Shown: positions 6,542 through 17,546 of the stretch, piece by piece
How the letters are laid out: each line of letters starts with the position of its first letter
How positions within the stretch are numbered: position 1 is the stretch's first letter
Source of the DNA: Thermoflexales bacterium
GTDB lineage: Bacteria > Chloroflexota > Anaerolineae > J036 > Brachytrichaceae
Length of the DNA stretch: 37,911 nt
Assembly: GCA_019694215.1 (NCBI GenBank)
Contig: JAIBCK010000025.1
Coordinates: 1-37,911, forward strand
Direction: 5' to 3'
Notes under the pieces: generated by a model
Database searches by the model: none
Told to the model about the DNA's origin: nothing
What the model saw: the letters and a program-made list of their open reading frames with translations, nothing else
Made by a program: the position numbers and the translations under genes

Positions 6542-8104
6542 ATGAACAGGTCTCCATCGACCCTGAGCCGACGCCGCTTCCTGCAGCTTGGTGCCGCAGC
6601 GAGCGCGCTGGCCGCCTGCAGCCGGATGCCGGGCAGCAACCGGATCATCGTCGATCCGACGGCCACGCCTGCCGCGACATCTGGCCCGACCCTCGCGACG
6701 GGGGCACCCGCCGCGACGCCGGCCGCCACGGCAGCGGCCACGGACAGGGCCGCGCAGGCCTGGCTGGGCGCAAATCGATTGATGTTCGGCCCGCGCGCCG
6801 GCGACCTCGAGCGCATCGCGGCCATGGGGCTGGACGACTTCATCGACGAGCAGCTCGCGCTCGCCAGCGGCCCGGAGGACCCGGCGCTCGAGACCCGGCT
6901 GAAGGGCTTCGACACGCTGACGATGTCGCCGGGCGAGATCCTGACCAAGTACGCGGGGGACCCACGCGGGACGGGCATCCGCCGTGACATCCTGCTGGAT
7001 TTGCAGCAGGCCGCCGTCATACGCGCGGTGTATAGCAAGCGGCAGTTGTACGAGGTCATGGTCGACTTCTGGAACAACCACTTCAACGTGGGCTTCAACA
7101 AGAAGTTCGACTACCTGCTCAAACCGGCCGACGACCGGGACGCCATCCGCCCGCATGCGCTTGGCACATTCCGTGAGCTGCTCGGCGCAAGCGCGAAGAG
7201 CCCGGCGGTGCTGCAATCGCTCGACAACGATACGAACACGCGCGACAAGCTGAACGAGAACTACGGGCGCGAACTGCTTGAGCTTCACACGTTGGGCGCG
7301 GACAACGGCTACACCCAGAAGGACGTCAGTGAGACGGCGCGCGCCTTCACCGGCTGGAGCATCGAGCTGCTGCGCGACAACCCCGAGAAGGCCGGCCAGT
7401 TTCTGTATCGCCCCCGGCTGCATGACGAAGGCGCAAAGACCATCATGGGGTTGCAGCTCAAGGCGAATGGCGGGATGAAGGACGGCGAGGCTGTGCTCGA
7501 CCATCTGGCGGCGCACCCGAACACGGCCACCCACCTGAGCGAGAAGCTGTGCCGGCGCTTCATCGCCGATGCACCGCCAGCCGAGGCGGTCAGCGCGGGC
7601 GCGGCTGCCTTCACTGCAAGCAAGGGCGACCTCAAACGCACCCTGGCCGCCATCCTGCACAGCCCTGCCTTCAAGGCCTCGGGCGGGCGCAAGCTAAAGC
7701 GGCCGCTGGAGTTCGTCGCCTCGGCCCTGCGCGCCGTGGAAGCCGACACCAACGCCGAAACCCGCATGCAGACGGCGCTGGGGACGATGGGGCAGCCGCT
7801 CTTTCTGTGGCAGCCGCCCAACGGTTTTCCAGATGTCGCGGGCGCCTACCTCGGCACGAGCGCGCTGCTGGCGCGTTGGAACTTCGCGCTGGACCTGGTC
7901 AACGGGGCATATCGCGAGACGCGCATGCAGCTCGCCGGCCTGGCCGGCCCGGGCGATGTCATCGATGGGCTGGCGCAGCGCTTCTATGGCGCGACGCTGC
8001 CCGCCCCGGTCAAGACAACCTTGCAGCCCTTCGCGACGCAGAAGGCGCTGCCCCAGCTGGTGGCGCTGCTGCTGTCTGCGCCGCTCTTTCAGATGCGCGG
8101 GTAG
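6542..8104 (+). CDS. DUF1800 family protein with Tat lipoprotein signal
   Basis: The 520-residue protein opens with a twin-arginine signal (SRRRFLQLG, residues 9-17) that runs into a lipobox LAAC with C26, so it should be folded before export and then lipidated. A Thr/Ala/Pro linker spans about 35-67. The rest is DUF1800: FWNNHFNV, NYGRELLELHTLG and YTQKDVSETARAFTGW are its characteristic segments. DUF1800 genes are commonly next to DUF1501 genes; their biochemical role is not established. The start at 6542 is set by the Tat motif; an upstream ATG at 6515 would add nine residues. The DUF1501 gene follows after 18 nt with its own ribosome-binding site. Confidence 0.92.
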   Translation: MNRSPSTLSRRRFLQLGAAASALAACSRMPGSNRIIVDPTATPAATSGPTLATGAPAATPAATAAATDRAAQAWLGANRLMFGPRAGDLERIAAMGLDDFIDEQLALASGPEDPALETRLKGFDTLTMSPGEILTKYAGDPRGTGIRRDILLDLQQAAVIRAVYSKRQLYEVMVDFWNNHFNVGFNKKFDYLLKPADDRDAIRPHALGTFRELLGASAKSPAVLQSLDNDTNTRDKLNENYGRELLELHTLGADNGYTQKDVSETARAFTGWSIELLRDNPEKAGQFLYRPRLHDEGAKTIMGLQLKANGGMKDGEAVLDHLAAHPNTATHLSEKLCRRFIADAPPAEAVSAGAAAFTASKGDLKRTLAAILHSPAFKASGGRKLKRPLEFVASALRAVEADTNAETRMQTALGTMGQPLFLWQPPNGFPDVAGAYLGTSALLARWNFALDLVNGAYRETRMQLAGLAGPGDVIDGLAQRFYGATLPAPVKTTLQPFATQKALPQLVALLLSAPLFQMRG

Positions 8105-8122
8105 CGCGCAGGGGGAACTTCG

Positions 8123-9358
8123 ATGAGCACCTTTTCTGCCACGGGATTTGGGCGCCTGCCGGCCTGGATGCCGCGTCTGGCGTTCGCGCCGCAGGGACAG
8201 GCCGCGCGCGGCGATGTCATGGTCGTCATCTTTCAGCGTGGGGCGATGGACGGGCTGAACGCCGTCGTCCCGCTGGGGGATCCCGACTACGCCCGGCTGC
8301 GTCCTACGATCGCCATCAAGGAGACGAAGGCGGGGGACAAGACGACGGCGATCCGGCTGGATGGCTTCTTCGGGCTGCATCCCGCGCTCGCGCCGCTCAA
8401 GCCAATCTTTGACGCCGGGACGCTGGCGATCGCGCATGCCTGCGGGTCGCCGGACGAGACCCACTCCCACTTCGAGGCGATGGACAGCATGGAGCGTGGG
8501 ACGCCCGGGCAGATCGGCGGGCTGGGCTCCGGCTGGATCGGCCGCCACCTGCAGGTGGCCAACACGGGCAACACCTCGCCGCTGCGCGCGGTGGGGATGG
8601 GCGGCATGCTGCAGGCCGCGCTGCGCGGGCCGGTGCCGGCGGCCGCGCTGAAGTCGATCGCGGACTTCCACTTGAATGGCAAGCTCGCCGACGTCGCGCC
8701 GATGCAGAAGGCCATCACGGCGCTGTATGCCGGGCCCGATCACGCCAGCGCCGACCTGCGCCAGACGGCCGCCGCGGTCGACGCGACGATGGCCATCCTG
8801 ACCAAGCTCAATGCGACGGCCTACAAGCCGGCGAGCAACGCCGCGTATCCCAAGACCGATTTCGGGCTGGGCCTGCAGCAGATCGCCCAGCTGATCAAGG
8901 CCGATGTGGGTCTCGAAGTGGCGTGTGTTGACATTGGCGGTTGGGACACGCATGCCGCGCAGGGCGGCGCGGAGGGCACGCTGGCCCGCCTGCTGCAGGA
9001 GCTGGCCGAAGGGCTGGCCGCGCTGAACACCGACCTCGGCGATGCGCTCAAGCACGTGACGGTGGTGACGATGAGCGAGTTTGGCCGCCGCGCAGCGGAG
9101 AACGGCTCGGGCGGGACCGATCATGGGCACGCCAACGCCATGTTCCTGATGGGCGGTGGCGTGGTCGGCGGCAAGGTCCACGCGCGCTGGCCCGGGCTGG
9201 CCAAGGACAAGCTGTATGGCCCCGGCGACCTGGCGTTGACGACCGACTACCGCGATGTGCTGGGTGAACTGCTCACGCAGCGGATGGGCAACCCTGCCCT
9301 GGACAAGGTCTTCCCCGGCTACAGCGCCAAACCGGTCGGCATCCTGCGCGCGGGCTAG
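8123..9358 (+). CDS. DUF1501 family protein
   Basis: The 411-residue protein belongs to DUF1501, an alkaline-phosphatase/sulfatase-like fold. Visible segments are VVIFQRGAMDGLN (about 34-46), VDIGGWDTHAAQGG (about 270) and TMSEFGRRA...GTDHGHAN (about 315-340), which hold the conserved Asp/His positions of the family. The Shine-Dalgarno AGGGGGAA stands 5 nt before the ATG. Most DUF1501 proteins carry their own Tat signal; here the N-terminus (MSTFSATGFGRLPAWMPR) has no twin arginine or clear hydrophobic core. Export together with the Tat-signal DUF1800 partner is a possibility. The pair forms a two-gene operon. The substrate is unknown. Confidence 0.92.
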   Translation: MSTFSATGFGRLPAWMPRLAFAPQGQAARGDVMVVIFQRGAMDGLNAVVPLGDPDYARLRPTIAIKETKAGDKTTAIRLDGFFGLHPALAPLKPIFDAGTLAIAHACGSPDETHSHFEAMDSMERGTPGQIGGLGSGWIGRHLQVANTGNTSPLRAVGMGGMLQAALRGPVPAAALKSIADFHLNGKLADVAPMQKAITALYAGPDHASADLRQTAAAVDATMAILTKLNATAYKPASNAAYPKTDFGLGLQQIAQLIKADVGLEVACVDIGGWDTHAAQGGAEGTLARLLQELAEGLAALNTDLGDALKHVTVVTMSEFGRRAAENGSGGTDHGHANAMFLMGGGVVGGKVHARWPGLAKDKLYGPGDLALTTDYRDVLGELLTQRMGNPALDKVFPGYSAKPVGILRAG

Positions 9359-9372
9359 CGTCGGCGCGGCGC

Positions 9373-9378
9373 TATCAT
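9373..9378 (+). promoter_or_regulatory. -10 box TATCAT of the saccharopine-dehydrogenase-like gene
   Basis: TATCAT ends 7 nt before the ATG at 9386. An ATG at 9377 overlaps this box, which argues for 9386 as the start. Confidence 0.5.
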
Positions 9379-9385
9379 GGCGCGC

Positions 9386-10564
9386 ATGGATGTCCTCCTT
9401 CTTGGCGCGGGGATGCAGGGCAAGGCCGCGCTCTTCGATCTGATCAACCGTCCCGAAAACGACACGATCACGGTGGCCGACATGGCTGCGGATGCGCTCA
9501 GCGCCTGGCTGCGCGACCGAGGATGGGATTCGCGCGTCAAGGCCATCCCGGTCGACGGCCGCGATGCGGCCAGCCTGGCCCGCGCGATGTCCCGCCCGTT
9601 GGATGTCGTCATCGACCTGCAGCCGAAGTGGCTGGCCGCCAACGCCGCGCGGGCGGCCATCGCGCGGGGCGTGCCGCTCGTCAATGCGACCTTTTCGACG
9701 CCGGAGTTCAAAGCGTTGGACGCCTCGGCGCGCGCGGCCGGGGTGACGCTGCTGCCTGAATTCGGGCTGGATCCGGGTCTGGACCTGGTGATGCTCGGCG
9801 ATGCGGCCCGCAGCCTGGACGTCGTCGATGAGATTCACAGCTACGGGTCGGGCATCCCGGAGTGGTCGGCGGCCGACAACCCGCTGCACTACAAGATTTC
9901 CTGGTCGTTCGAAGGCGTGCTCGATGCGTATCGTCGGCCGGCGCGGGTCGTCAAACAGGGCATGGTGGTTGACATCGCCAGTGATGCAATCTTTGCGCCG
10001 GCCAACGTCAGCGTGCTGGATTTCCCAGGGCTGGGCGCGCTGGAGGCCTACCCCAACGGCGACGCGGTGGAATGCGCGGACGCGCTGGGCATCGAGGCCG
10101 GGTCGTTGACAGCATCCGCGCGCTACACGCTGCGCTGGCCGGGCCACTGCGCGTTCTGGGGCAACATCGTCGCGCTCGGGCTGCTCGACCATGAGCCCGT
10201 GGTCGTGGATGGCACGCCCGTCGACCGGATGCGCTACCTGGCGCGCGCGCTGGCTCCGAAGCTGCAATACCAGCCGGGTGAGCGCGATCTGGCCATCGTG
10301 CGCGTGGACGTGATCGGGCGCGTGGGCGGGCGGCGCAAGCGGATCCGCCACGAGGTCATCGACCAGATGGACCTGGGCAGCGGGCTGAGCGCGATGAGCC
10401 GCTGCGTGGGCTTCCCCATCGCTGTCGCGGCACGCATGCTGGCCAGTGGGCGGCTCAAGGGGCCCGGCCTGCTGTCTCCGGCCCGGGATGTCGCCTACGC
10501 GCCCCTGGCGCAGGCGCTGCGCGCGCGGGGGCTCGACCTGCGCCGCGAGGAGACCTGGCTGTAG
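9386..10564 (+). CDS. Saccharopine dehydrogenase-like NAD(P)-binding protein
   Basis: The 392-residue protein begins with a Rossmann nucleotide-binding loop, VLLLGAGMQGKAA (G7, G9, G12), and continues with the layout of the saccharopine dehydrogenase / LYS9-type family: a conserved VIDLQP...NATFSTPEF stretch and LLPEFGLDPGLD (about 130-141) at the domain junction. Such enzymes are NAD(P)-dependent amino acid or imine oxidoreductases; the substrate cannot be assigned here. The start at 9386 places the Rossmann strand directly at the N-terminus. It is followed by a DUF2721 membrane protein (11 nt gap) and a nitrilase-like gene, apparently one operon. Lysine or related amino acid metabolism is only a weak inference. 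Confidence 0.82.
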   Translation: MDVLLLGAGMQGKAALFDLINRPENDTITVADMAADALSAWLRDRGWDSRVKAIPVDGRDAASLARAMSRPLDVVIDLQPKWLAANAARAAIARGVPLVNATFSTPEFKALDASARAAGVTLLPEFGLDPGLDLVMLGDAARSLDVVDEIHSYGSGIPEWSAADNPLHYKISWSFEGVLDAYRRPARVVKQGMVVDIASDAIFAPANVSVLDFPGLGALEAYPNGDAVECADALGIEAGSLTASARYTLRWPGHCAFWGNIVALGLLDHEPVVVDGTPVDRMRYLARALAPKLQYQPGERDLAIVRVDVIGRVGGRRKRIRHEVIDQMDLGSGLSAMSRCVGFPIAVAARMLASGRLKGPGLLSPARDVAYAPLAQALRARGLDLRREETWL

Positions 10565-10575
10565 GGCGCGACGCG

Positions 10576-10998
10576 ATGCAAAACGAACTTACCCTGACCA
10601 CGCCGGCTCTGCTCTTCCCGGCCATCTCGCTGCTGCTGCTGGCCTTCACCAACCGCTTCCTCACGCTGGCCAACCTCACGCGCGAGCTGTATGCCCGCTT
10701 CCAGGCCCGGCCGGATGTGAAGGTGCGCGGCCAGCTGCGCAACCTGCGCTACCGCATGACGCTCATTCGCAACATGCAGTTTCTGGGGATCGCCAGCTTC
10801 TTCGCCTGCGTGCTGTGCATGTTTCTGATCTTCGCGGGGCTGGGCGACTTCGGGCGGATCATCTTCGGGCTGGCGCTGGCGCTGCTGCTCGGCGCGCTCG
10901 CGATTTCGATGCGCGAGATCCAGGTCTCGATCGACGCGCTCAACCTGCAAATCGATGACGTGGATCGCATCGCGATCCCCGGCGCGGAGGGCTCCTGA
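10576..10998 (+). CDS. DUF2721 family membrane protein
   Basis: The 140-residue protein matches DUF2721 by its N-terminal segment LTTPALLFPAISLLLLAFTN and three hydrophobic helices (about 10-28, 68-90 and 95-113). A basic stretch between the first two helices (RARPDVKVRGQLRNLRYR region) should lie in the cytoplasm. The C-terminal 25 residues are amphipathic and acidic. Function of the family is unknown. It is the middle gene of a three-gene operon, 11 nt after the saccharopine-dehydrogenase-like gene and 1 nt before the nitrilase-like gene. The upstream ribosome-binding site is weak (AGGGCG), consistent with translation coupled to the upstream gene. Confidence 0.82.
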   Translation: MQNELTLTTPALLFPAISLLLLAFTNRFLTLANLTRELYARFQARPDVKVRGQLRNLRYRMTLIRNMQFLGIASFFACVLCMFLIFAGLGDFGRIIFGLALALLLGALAISMREIQVSIDALNLQIDDVDRIAIPGAEGS

Positions 10999-10999
10999 G

Positions 11000-11776
11000 A
11001 TGCGCCTGCGCGTGACGGTGTGCGAGCTGCGCGAGGAACCCGCCGCCTTTGCCGAGGACTGGGCGGCGCTGGTCGCGCACGCGCGGGCCGAGGCCAGCGA
11101 GCTCGTGCTGCTGCCGGAGCTCGGGTTTAGCCGTTGGTTTGCCAGCACGCGGGCGTTCAAGCCCGAGGTCTGGCGAGACGCCCTGCGCGATGATGCGGCC
11201 TGGCAGCCGCGTCTGCGCGAGCTGGCCCCGGCGCGGGTGGCCGGCACGCGCCCGCTCCAGGCAGGCCGACGGCGGCTGAACGAGGCCTTTGTCTGGTCGG
11301 CCGCGCAGGGCCGCCGGGCCGCGCACCAGAAACGCCATCTGCCCGATGACGAGGGCTACTGGGAGGCGAGCTGGTATCAGCGAGGTCCGGCCGATTTTAC
11401 GTTGTGCGGATCCCGCAGCGCGCGGATGGGCTTTCTGATCTGCACTGAGCTGTGGTTCTTCGAGCGCGCCCGCGCCTACGGGCGGGCCGGCGCGCACCTG
11501 CTGCTGGTCCCGCGCACGACTGGCCAGCCCAGCGTCGAGCGTTGGCTGACCGGTGGCCGGACGGCGGCGATCGTCTCCGGCGCGTTCTGCCTCTCGTCAA
11601 ACCGCGTGGGGGCAGGCGGTCCCTCCCCCGAGTTTGGCGGGTGCGGCTGGCTGATCGACCCCGAGGGTGACGTCATCGCGACGACGTCGCGCGCGCAGCC
11701 CTTCGTCACGCGCGAGATCGACCTCGCCGATGCCGTGACGGCCAAACGCAATTACCCGCGCTACGTGCGGGAGTAG
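11000..11776 (+). CDS. Carbon-nitrogen hydrolase (nitrilase superfamily), substrate unknown
   Basis: The 258-residue protein retains the nitrilase triad: E40 in LLPELGFSR, K111 in AHQKRHLPDDEGYWE, and C148 in FLICTELWFFERAR. It is short and diverged from the amidase at 1460-2323 (no DQWFPE or PTAIGSEP), so a different amide is expected. The start at 11000 lies 1 nt after the DUF2721 stop, with GAGGG upstream; an in-frame ATG at 10955 would overlap the previous gene by 44 nt. It ends 10 nt from the convergent metH gene, with no terminator hairpin in between. Operon partners suggest amino-acid-derived amides, but this is a guess from context. Confidence 0.85.
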   Translation: MRLRVTVCELREEPAAFAEDWAALVAHARAEASELVLLPELGFSRWFASTRAFKPEVWRDALRDDAAWQPRLRELAPARVAGTRPLQAGRRRLNEAFVWSAAQGRRAAHQKRHLPDDEGYWEASWYQRGPADFTLCGSRSARMGFLICTELWFFERARAYGRAGAHLLLVPRTTGQPSVERWLTGGRTAAIVSGAFCLSSNRVGAGGPSPEFGGCGWLIDPEGDVIATTSRAQPFVTREIDLADAVTAKRNYPRYVRE

Positions 11777-11786
11777 GCGCGCGGCG

Positions 11787-15521
<3,735 letters not shown>

Positions 15522-15531
15522 GTCGGGGGCA

Positions 15532-15537
15532 ATGTTA
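15532..15537 (-). promoter_or_regulatory. -10 box TAACAT of metH
   Basis: The minus strand reads TAACAT with 10 nt to the metH ATG at 15521. This would give a leader of only a few nucleotides, too short for a riboswitch. Confidence 0.4.
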
Positions 15538-15672
15538 CCCGGCGCGAGGGGTGCGGGGGAATGGGGAGATGCGACATGGGGCCAACCCGCACGCCGACGG
15601 GCAAAGACCGTTTTGCGATTTTCAGGTTTGGCCCGGATCAGTGCCCGACCCGCCGGGTACTGCCCCCGCGCG

Positions 15673-16347
15673 CTATGGCCTGACCGTCAAGTCCTTGTCT
15701 TCCATCTCCCAGGCGTGGTCGAGGGTGTGAAAGGCGGTGTGGCGGATCAGAAAGCGCAGCGGCCATTTGCGCGCCGTCTTGCCCTCGGCGTGATACGTGC
15801 GGATCGCGCGGCAATAGGCGTCGCGGTAGTCCTTCAACCCCTCCGCCGTCAACATGGCCTCGTTGGTGGTGTGCACGCCAATCCCTTTGGCCCAGTCCTG
15901 CTCCACCCAGAGGACGTGGCTGATGATGCGGTCGCGATCCCGACCGCCGCCGCGCGGCCCGCGTCGCATCTCCGCGGACACCCGGCCGCGCACCGTGTCA
16001 AAGAACGACCAGCAGGCCCGCATCAGGGTGATCTCGCGCTTCAAGATGGCATCGGACACGACCTGGTGGTCGAGCTTGGAGAAGGCAAAGGAGATGCCCC
16101 AGAAGTCGGTGGAGCCGGTGCCCGGGAAGCGCTCGACGACGTCGACGCCGGAGAACGTGGCGAACTCGGCGTGCCTCCGGGCCACTTTGGCCACCGGCGC
16201 ATAGCGCGGGAGATACGCGAGCAGGCGGTCGATCGCCGCCTGTTCGGTGCTCGCGCCCCGTTCGAGGCCCGGCCAATCCGGTGCCAGGGCGACCACCTTC
16301 TTGCCCTTCGGTCCAATTTCGAGCGCGATGCGCAGTTTGTTTGCCAT
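15673..16347 (-). CDS. HicB-like N-terminus joined to a DinB-like domain
   Basis: The 224-residue protein has two parts. Residues 1-58 ([31 protein letters not shown] split over 8-37) resemble the small HicB-type beta-alpha fold. Residues 80-224 look like a DinB/YfiT-type four-helix bundle, with histidines placed as metal ligands: H144 ([12 protein letters not shown]), H203, H207 and H211 ([13 protein letters not shown]). DinB-like proteins are often metal-binding thiol-dependent transferases; the activity of this one is unknown. The start at 16347 has GGAGGAG just upstream; a longer frame to 16593 runs into the repeat array and was rejected. It lies upstream of metH on the same strand, 151 bp away. 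Confidence 0.75.
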   Translation of the reverse strand: MANKLRIALEIGPKGKKVVALAPDWPGLERGASTEQAAIDRLLAYLPRYAPVAKVARRHAEFATFSGVDVVERFPGTGSTDFWGISFAFSKLDHQVVSDAILKREITLMRACWSFFDTVRGRVSAEMRRGPRGGGRDRDRIISHVLWVEQDWAKGIGVHTTNEAMLTAEGLKDYRDAYCRAIRTYHAEGKTARKWPLRFLIRHTAFHTLDHAWEMEDKDLTVRP

Positions 16348-16415
16348 GGCTCCTCCGATTGCGAGTAGTGCGACCTCGACGGCGGAGAATAGCACAAATG
16401 TGCGATTGTTGGGGG

Positions 16416-17459
16416 CCGCGGACGGCGACAGACTCGCCCGGGCGTGGGGCGGGCGAAGCAATCGCCATTTCGCCACGCCGGACCTCGACCCCGTGGCGAT
16501 CGCTTCGCCCCTACAAAACGGCGACCTTCCCGGCATTAGTGAACGAATGCAGACTGCGGGCGGCCGACGGCGGCGGCAGGCTCGCCCGGGCACGGGGCGG
16601 GCGAAGCAATCGCCACTTCGCCACGCCGGGCCTCGACCCCGTGGCGATCGCTTCGCCCCTACAGAACGGCAACTTTCCCGGCATTAGTCTCTTCGTTCTT
16701 CTGTGAACGAATGCAGACTGCGTGCGGCCGACGGCGACAGGCTCGCCCGGGCACGGGGCGGGCGAAGCAATCGCCATTTCGCCACGCCGGGCCTCGACCC
16801 CGTGGCGATCGCTTCGCCCCTACAGAACGGCAACTTTCCCGGCATTAGTGAACGAATGCAGACTGCGGGCGGCCGACGGCGGCGGCAGGCTCGCCCGGGC
16901 GCGGGGCGGGCGAAGCAATCGCCATTTCGCCACGCCGGACCTCGACCCCGTGGCGATCGCTTCGCCCCTACAGAACGGCGACCTTCCCGGCATTAGTGAA
17001 CGAATGCAGACCGCGGACGGCTGACCGCCGGCGGCGACAGGCTCGTCCGGGCGCGGGGCGGGCGAAGCAATCGCCATTTCGCCACGCCGGGCCTCGACCC
17101 CGTGGCGATCGCTTCGCCCCTACAGAACGGCAACTTTCCCGGCATTAGTCTCTTCGTTCTTCTGTGAACGAATGCAGACGGCAGACCGCCGGCGGCGGCA
17201 GGCTCGCCCGGGCGCGGGGCGGGCGAAGCAATCGCCATTTCGCCACGCCGGACCTCGACCCCGTGGCGATCGCTTCGCCCCTACAGAACGGCAACTTTCC
17301 CGGCATGAGTGAACGAATGCAGACCGCGGACGGCAGACCGCCGACGGCGGCAGGCTCGCCCGGGCGCGGGGCGGGCGAAGCAATCGCCATTTCGCCACGC
17401 CGGGCCTCGACCCCGTGGCGATCGCTTCGCCCCTACAAAACGGCAACTTTCCCGGCGTC
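16416..17459. repeat. Seven-copy tandem array of a 148-161 bp unit with an internal inverted repeat
   Basis: The word GGGCGAAGCA recurs at 16451, 16599, 16760, 16908, 17060, 17221 and 17373, giving intervals of 148, 161, 148, 152, 161 and 152 bp. Each unit holds arms GGGCGAAGCAATCGCCA and TGGCGATCGCTTCGCCC, complementary at 16 of 17 positions around a loop of about 26 nt, followed by CCCTACA, ACGGC, CCCGGCATTAGT and a GAACGAATGCAGAC linker. Two intervals (2-3 and 5-6) carry an extra CTCTTCGTTCTTCTGT that creates a second small palindrome, TTCGTTC/GAACGAA. Copies are nearly identical, so expansion looks recent. All frames crossing it are repeat translations, not genes. It fills the 1.2 kb between the DinB-like gene and miaB. 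Confidence 0.95.
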
Positions 17460-17460
17460 A

Positions 17461-17510
17461 GGCACCTGCCCAAACCTGCTACCGTCCTCGGTCTTCCGTC
17501 CTCCGTCCAC
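17461..17510 (-). repeat. Inverted, diverged copy of repeat family A
   Basis: The minus strand of this stretch matches the left-end family A at 34 of 40 aligned positions, including the unbroken core AGCAGGTTTGGGC and the GAC/GGAC heptad-like run. It directly follows the seven-copy array and ends about 23 bp before the miaB -10 box. Confidence 0.8.
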
Positions 17511-17532
17511 AGTGCCGCGCCCGCCAATCGCC

Positions 17533-17538
17533 TAGAAT
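17533..17538 (+). promoter_or_regulatory. -10 box TAGAAT of miaB
   Basis: TAGAAT ends 8 nt before the ATG at 17547 with no Shine-Dalgarno between. It supports the 17547 start over frames that extend back into the repeat array. Confidence 0.6.
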
Positions 17539-17546
17539 CGGCCGCC

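Noticed and set aside
7694-10351. 885-residue minus-strand frame
   Set aside because: It lies antisense to DUF1800, DUF1501 and the saccharopine-dehydrogenase-like gene, all with clear family motifs. Its Arg/Gln/His-rich composition is typical of antisense frames in GC-rich DNA.
15624-15660. Further copy of repeat family A near CAGGTTTGG
   Set aside because: Only about 9 bases match without a gap, and the heptad-like run is missing. Chance similarity is likely.
15522-15672. Cobalamin or SAM riboswitch before metH
   Set aside because: The TAACAT box 10 nt from the start leaves almost no leader, and no conserved riboswitch core was recognised in the 151 bp.
16348-16593. N-terminal extension of the DinB-like protein
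   Set aside because: The frame stays open only because it reads through repeat units. The GGAGGAG site and the sensible N-terminus both point to the ATG at 16347.
16416-17459. CRISPR array
   Set aside because: The period is 148-161 bp and nearly the whole unit is repeated. There are no unique spacers and no cas genes.
17415-17546. N-terminal extension of MiaB
   Set aside because: It is translated from the last repeat unit and the inverted family A copy. The TAGAAT box and the MiaB N-terminus fix the start at 17547.
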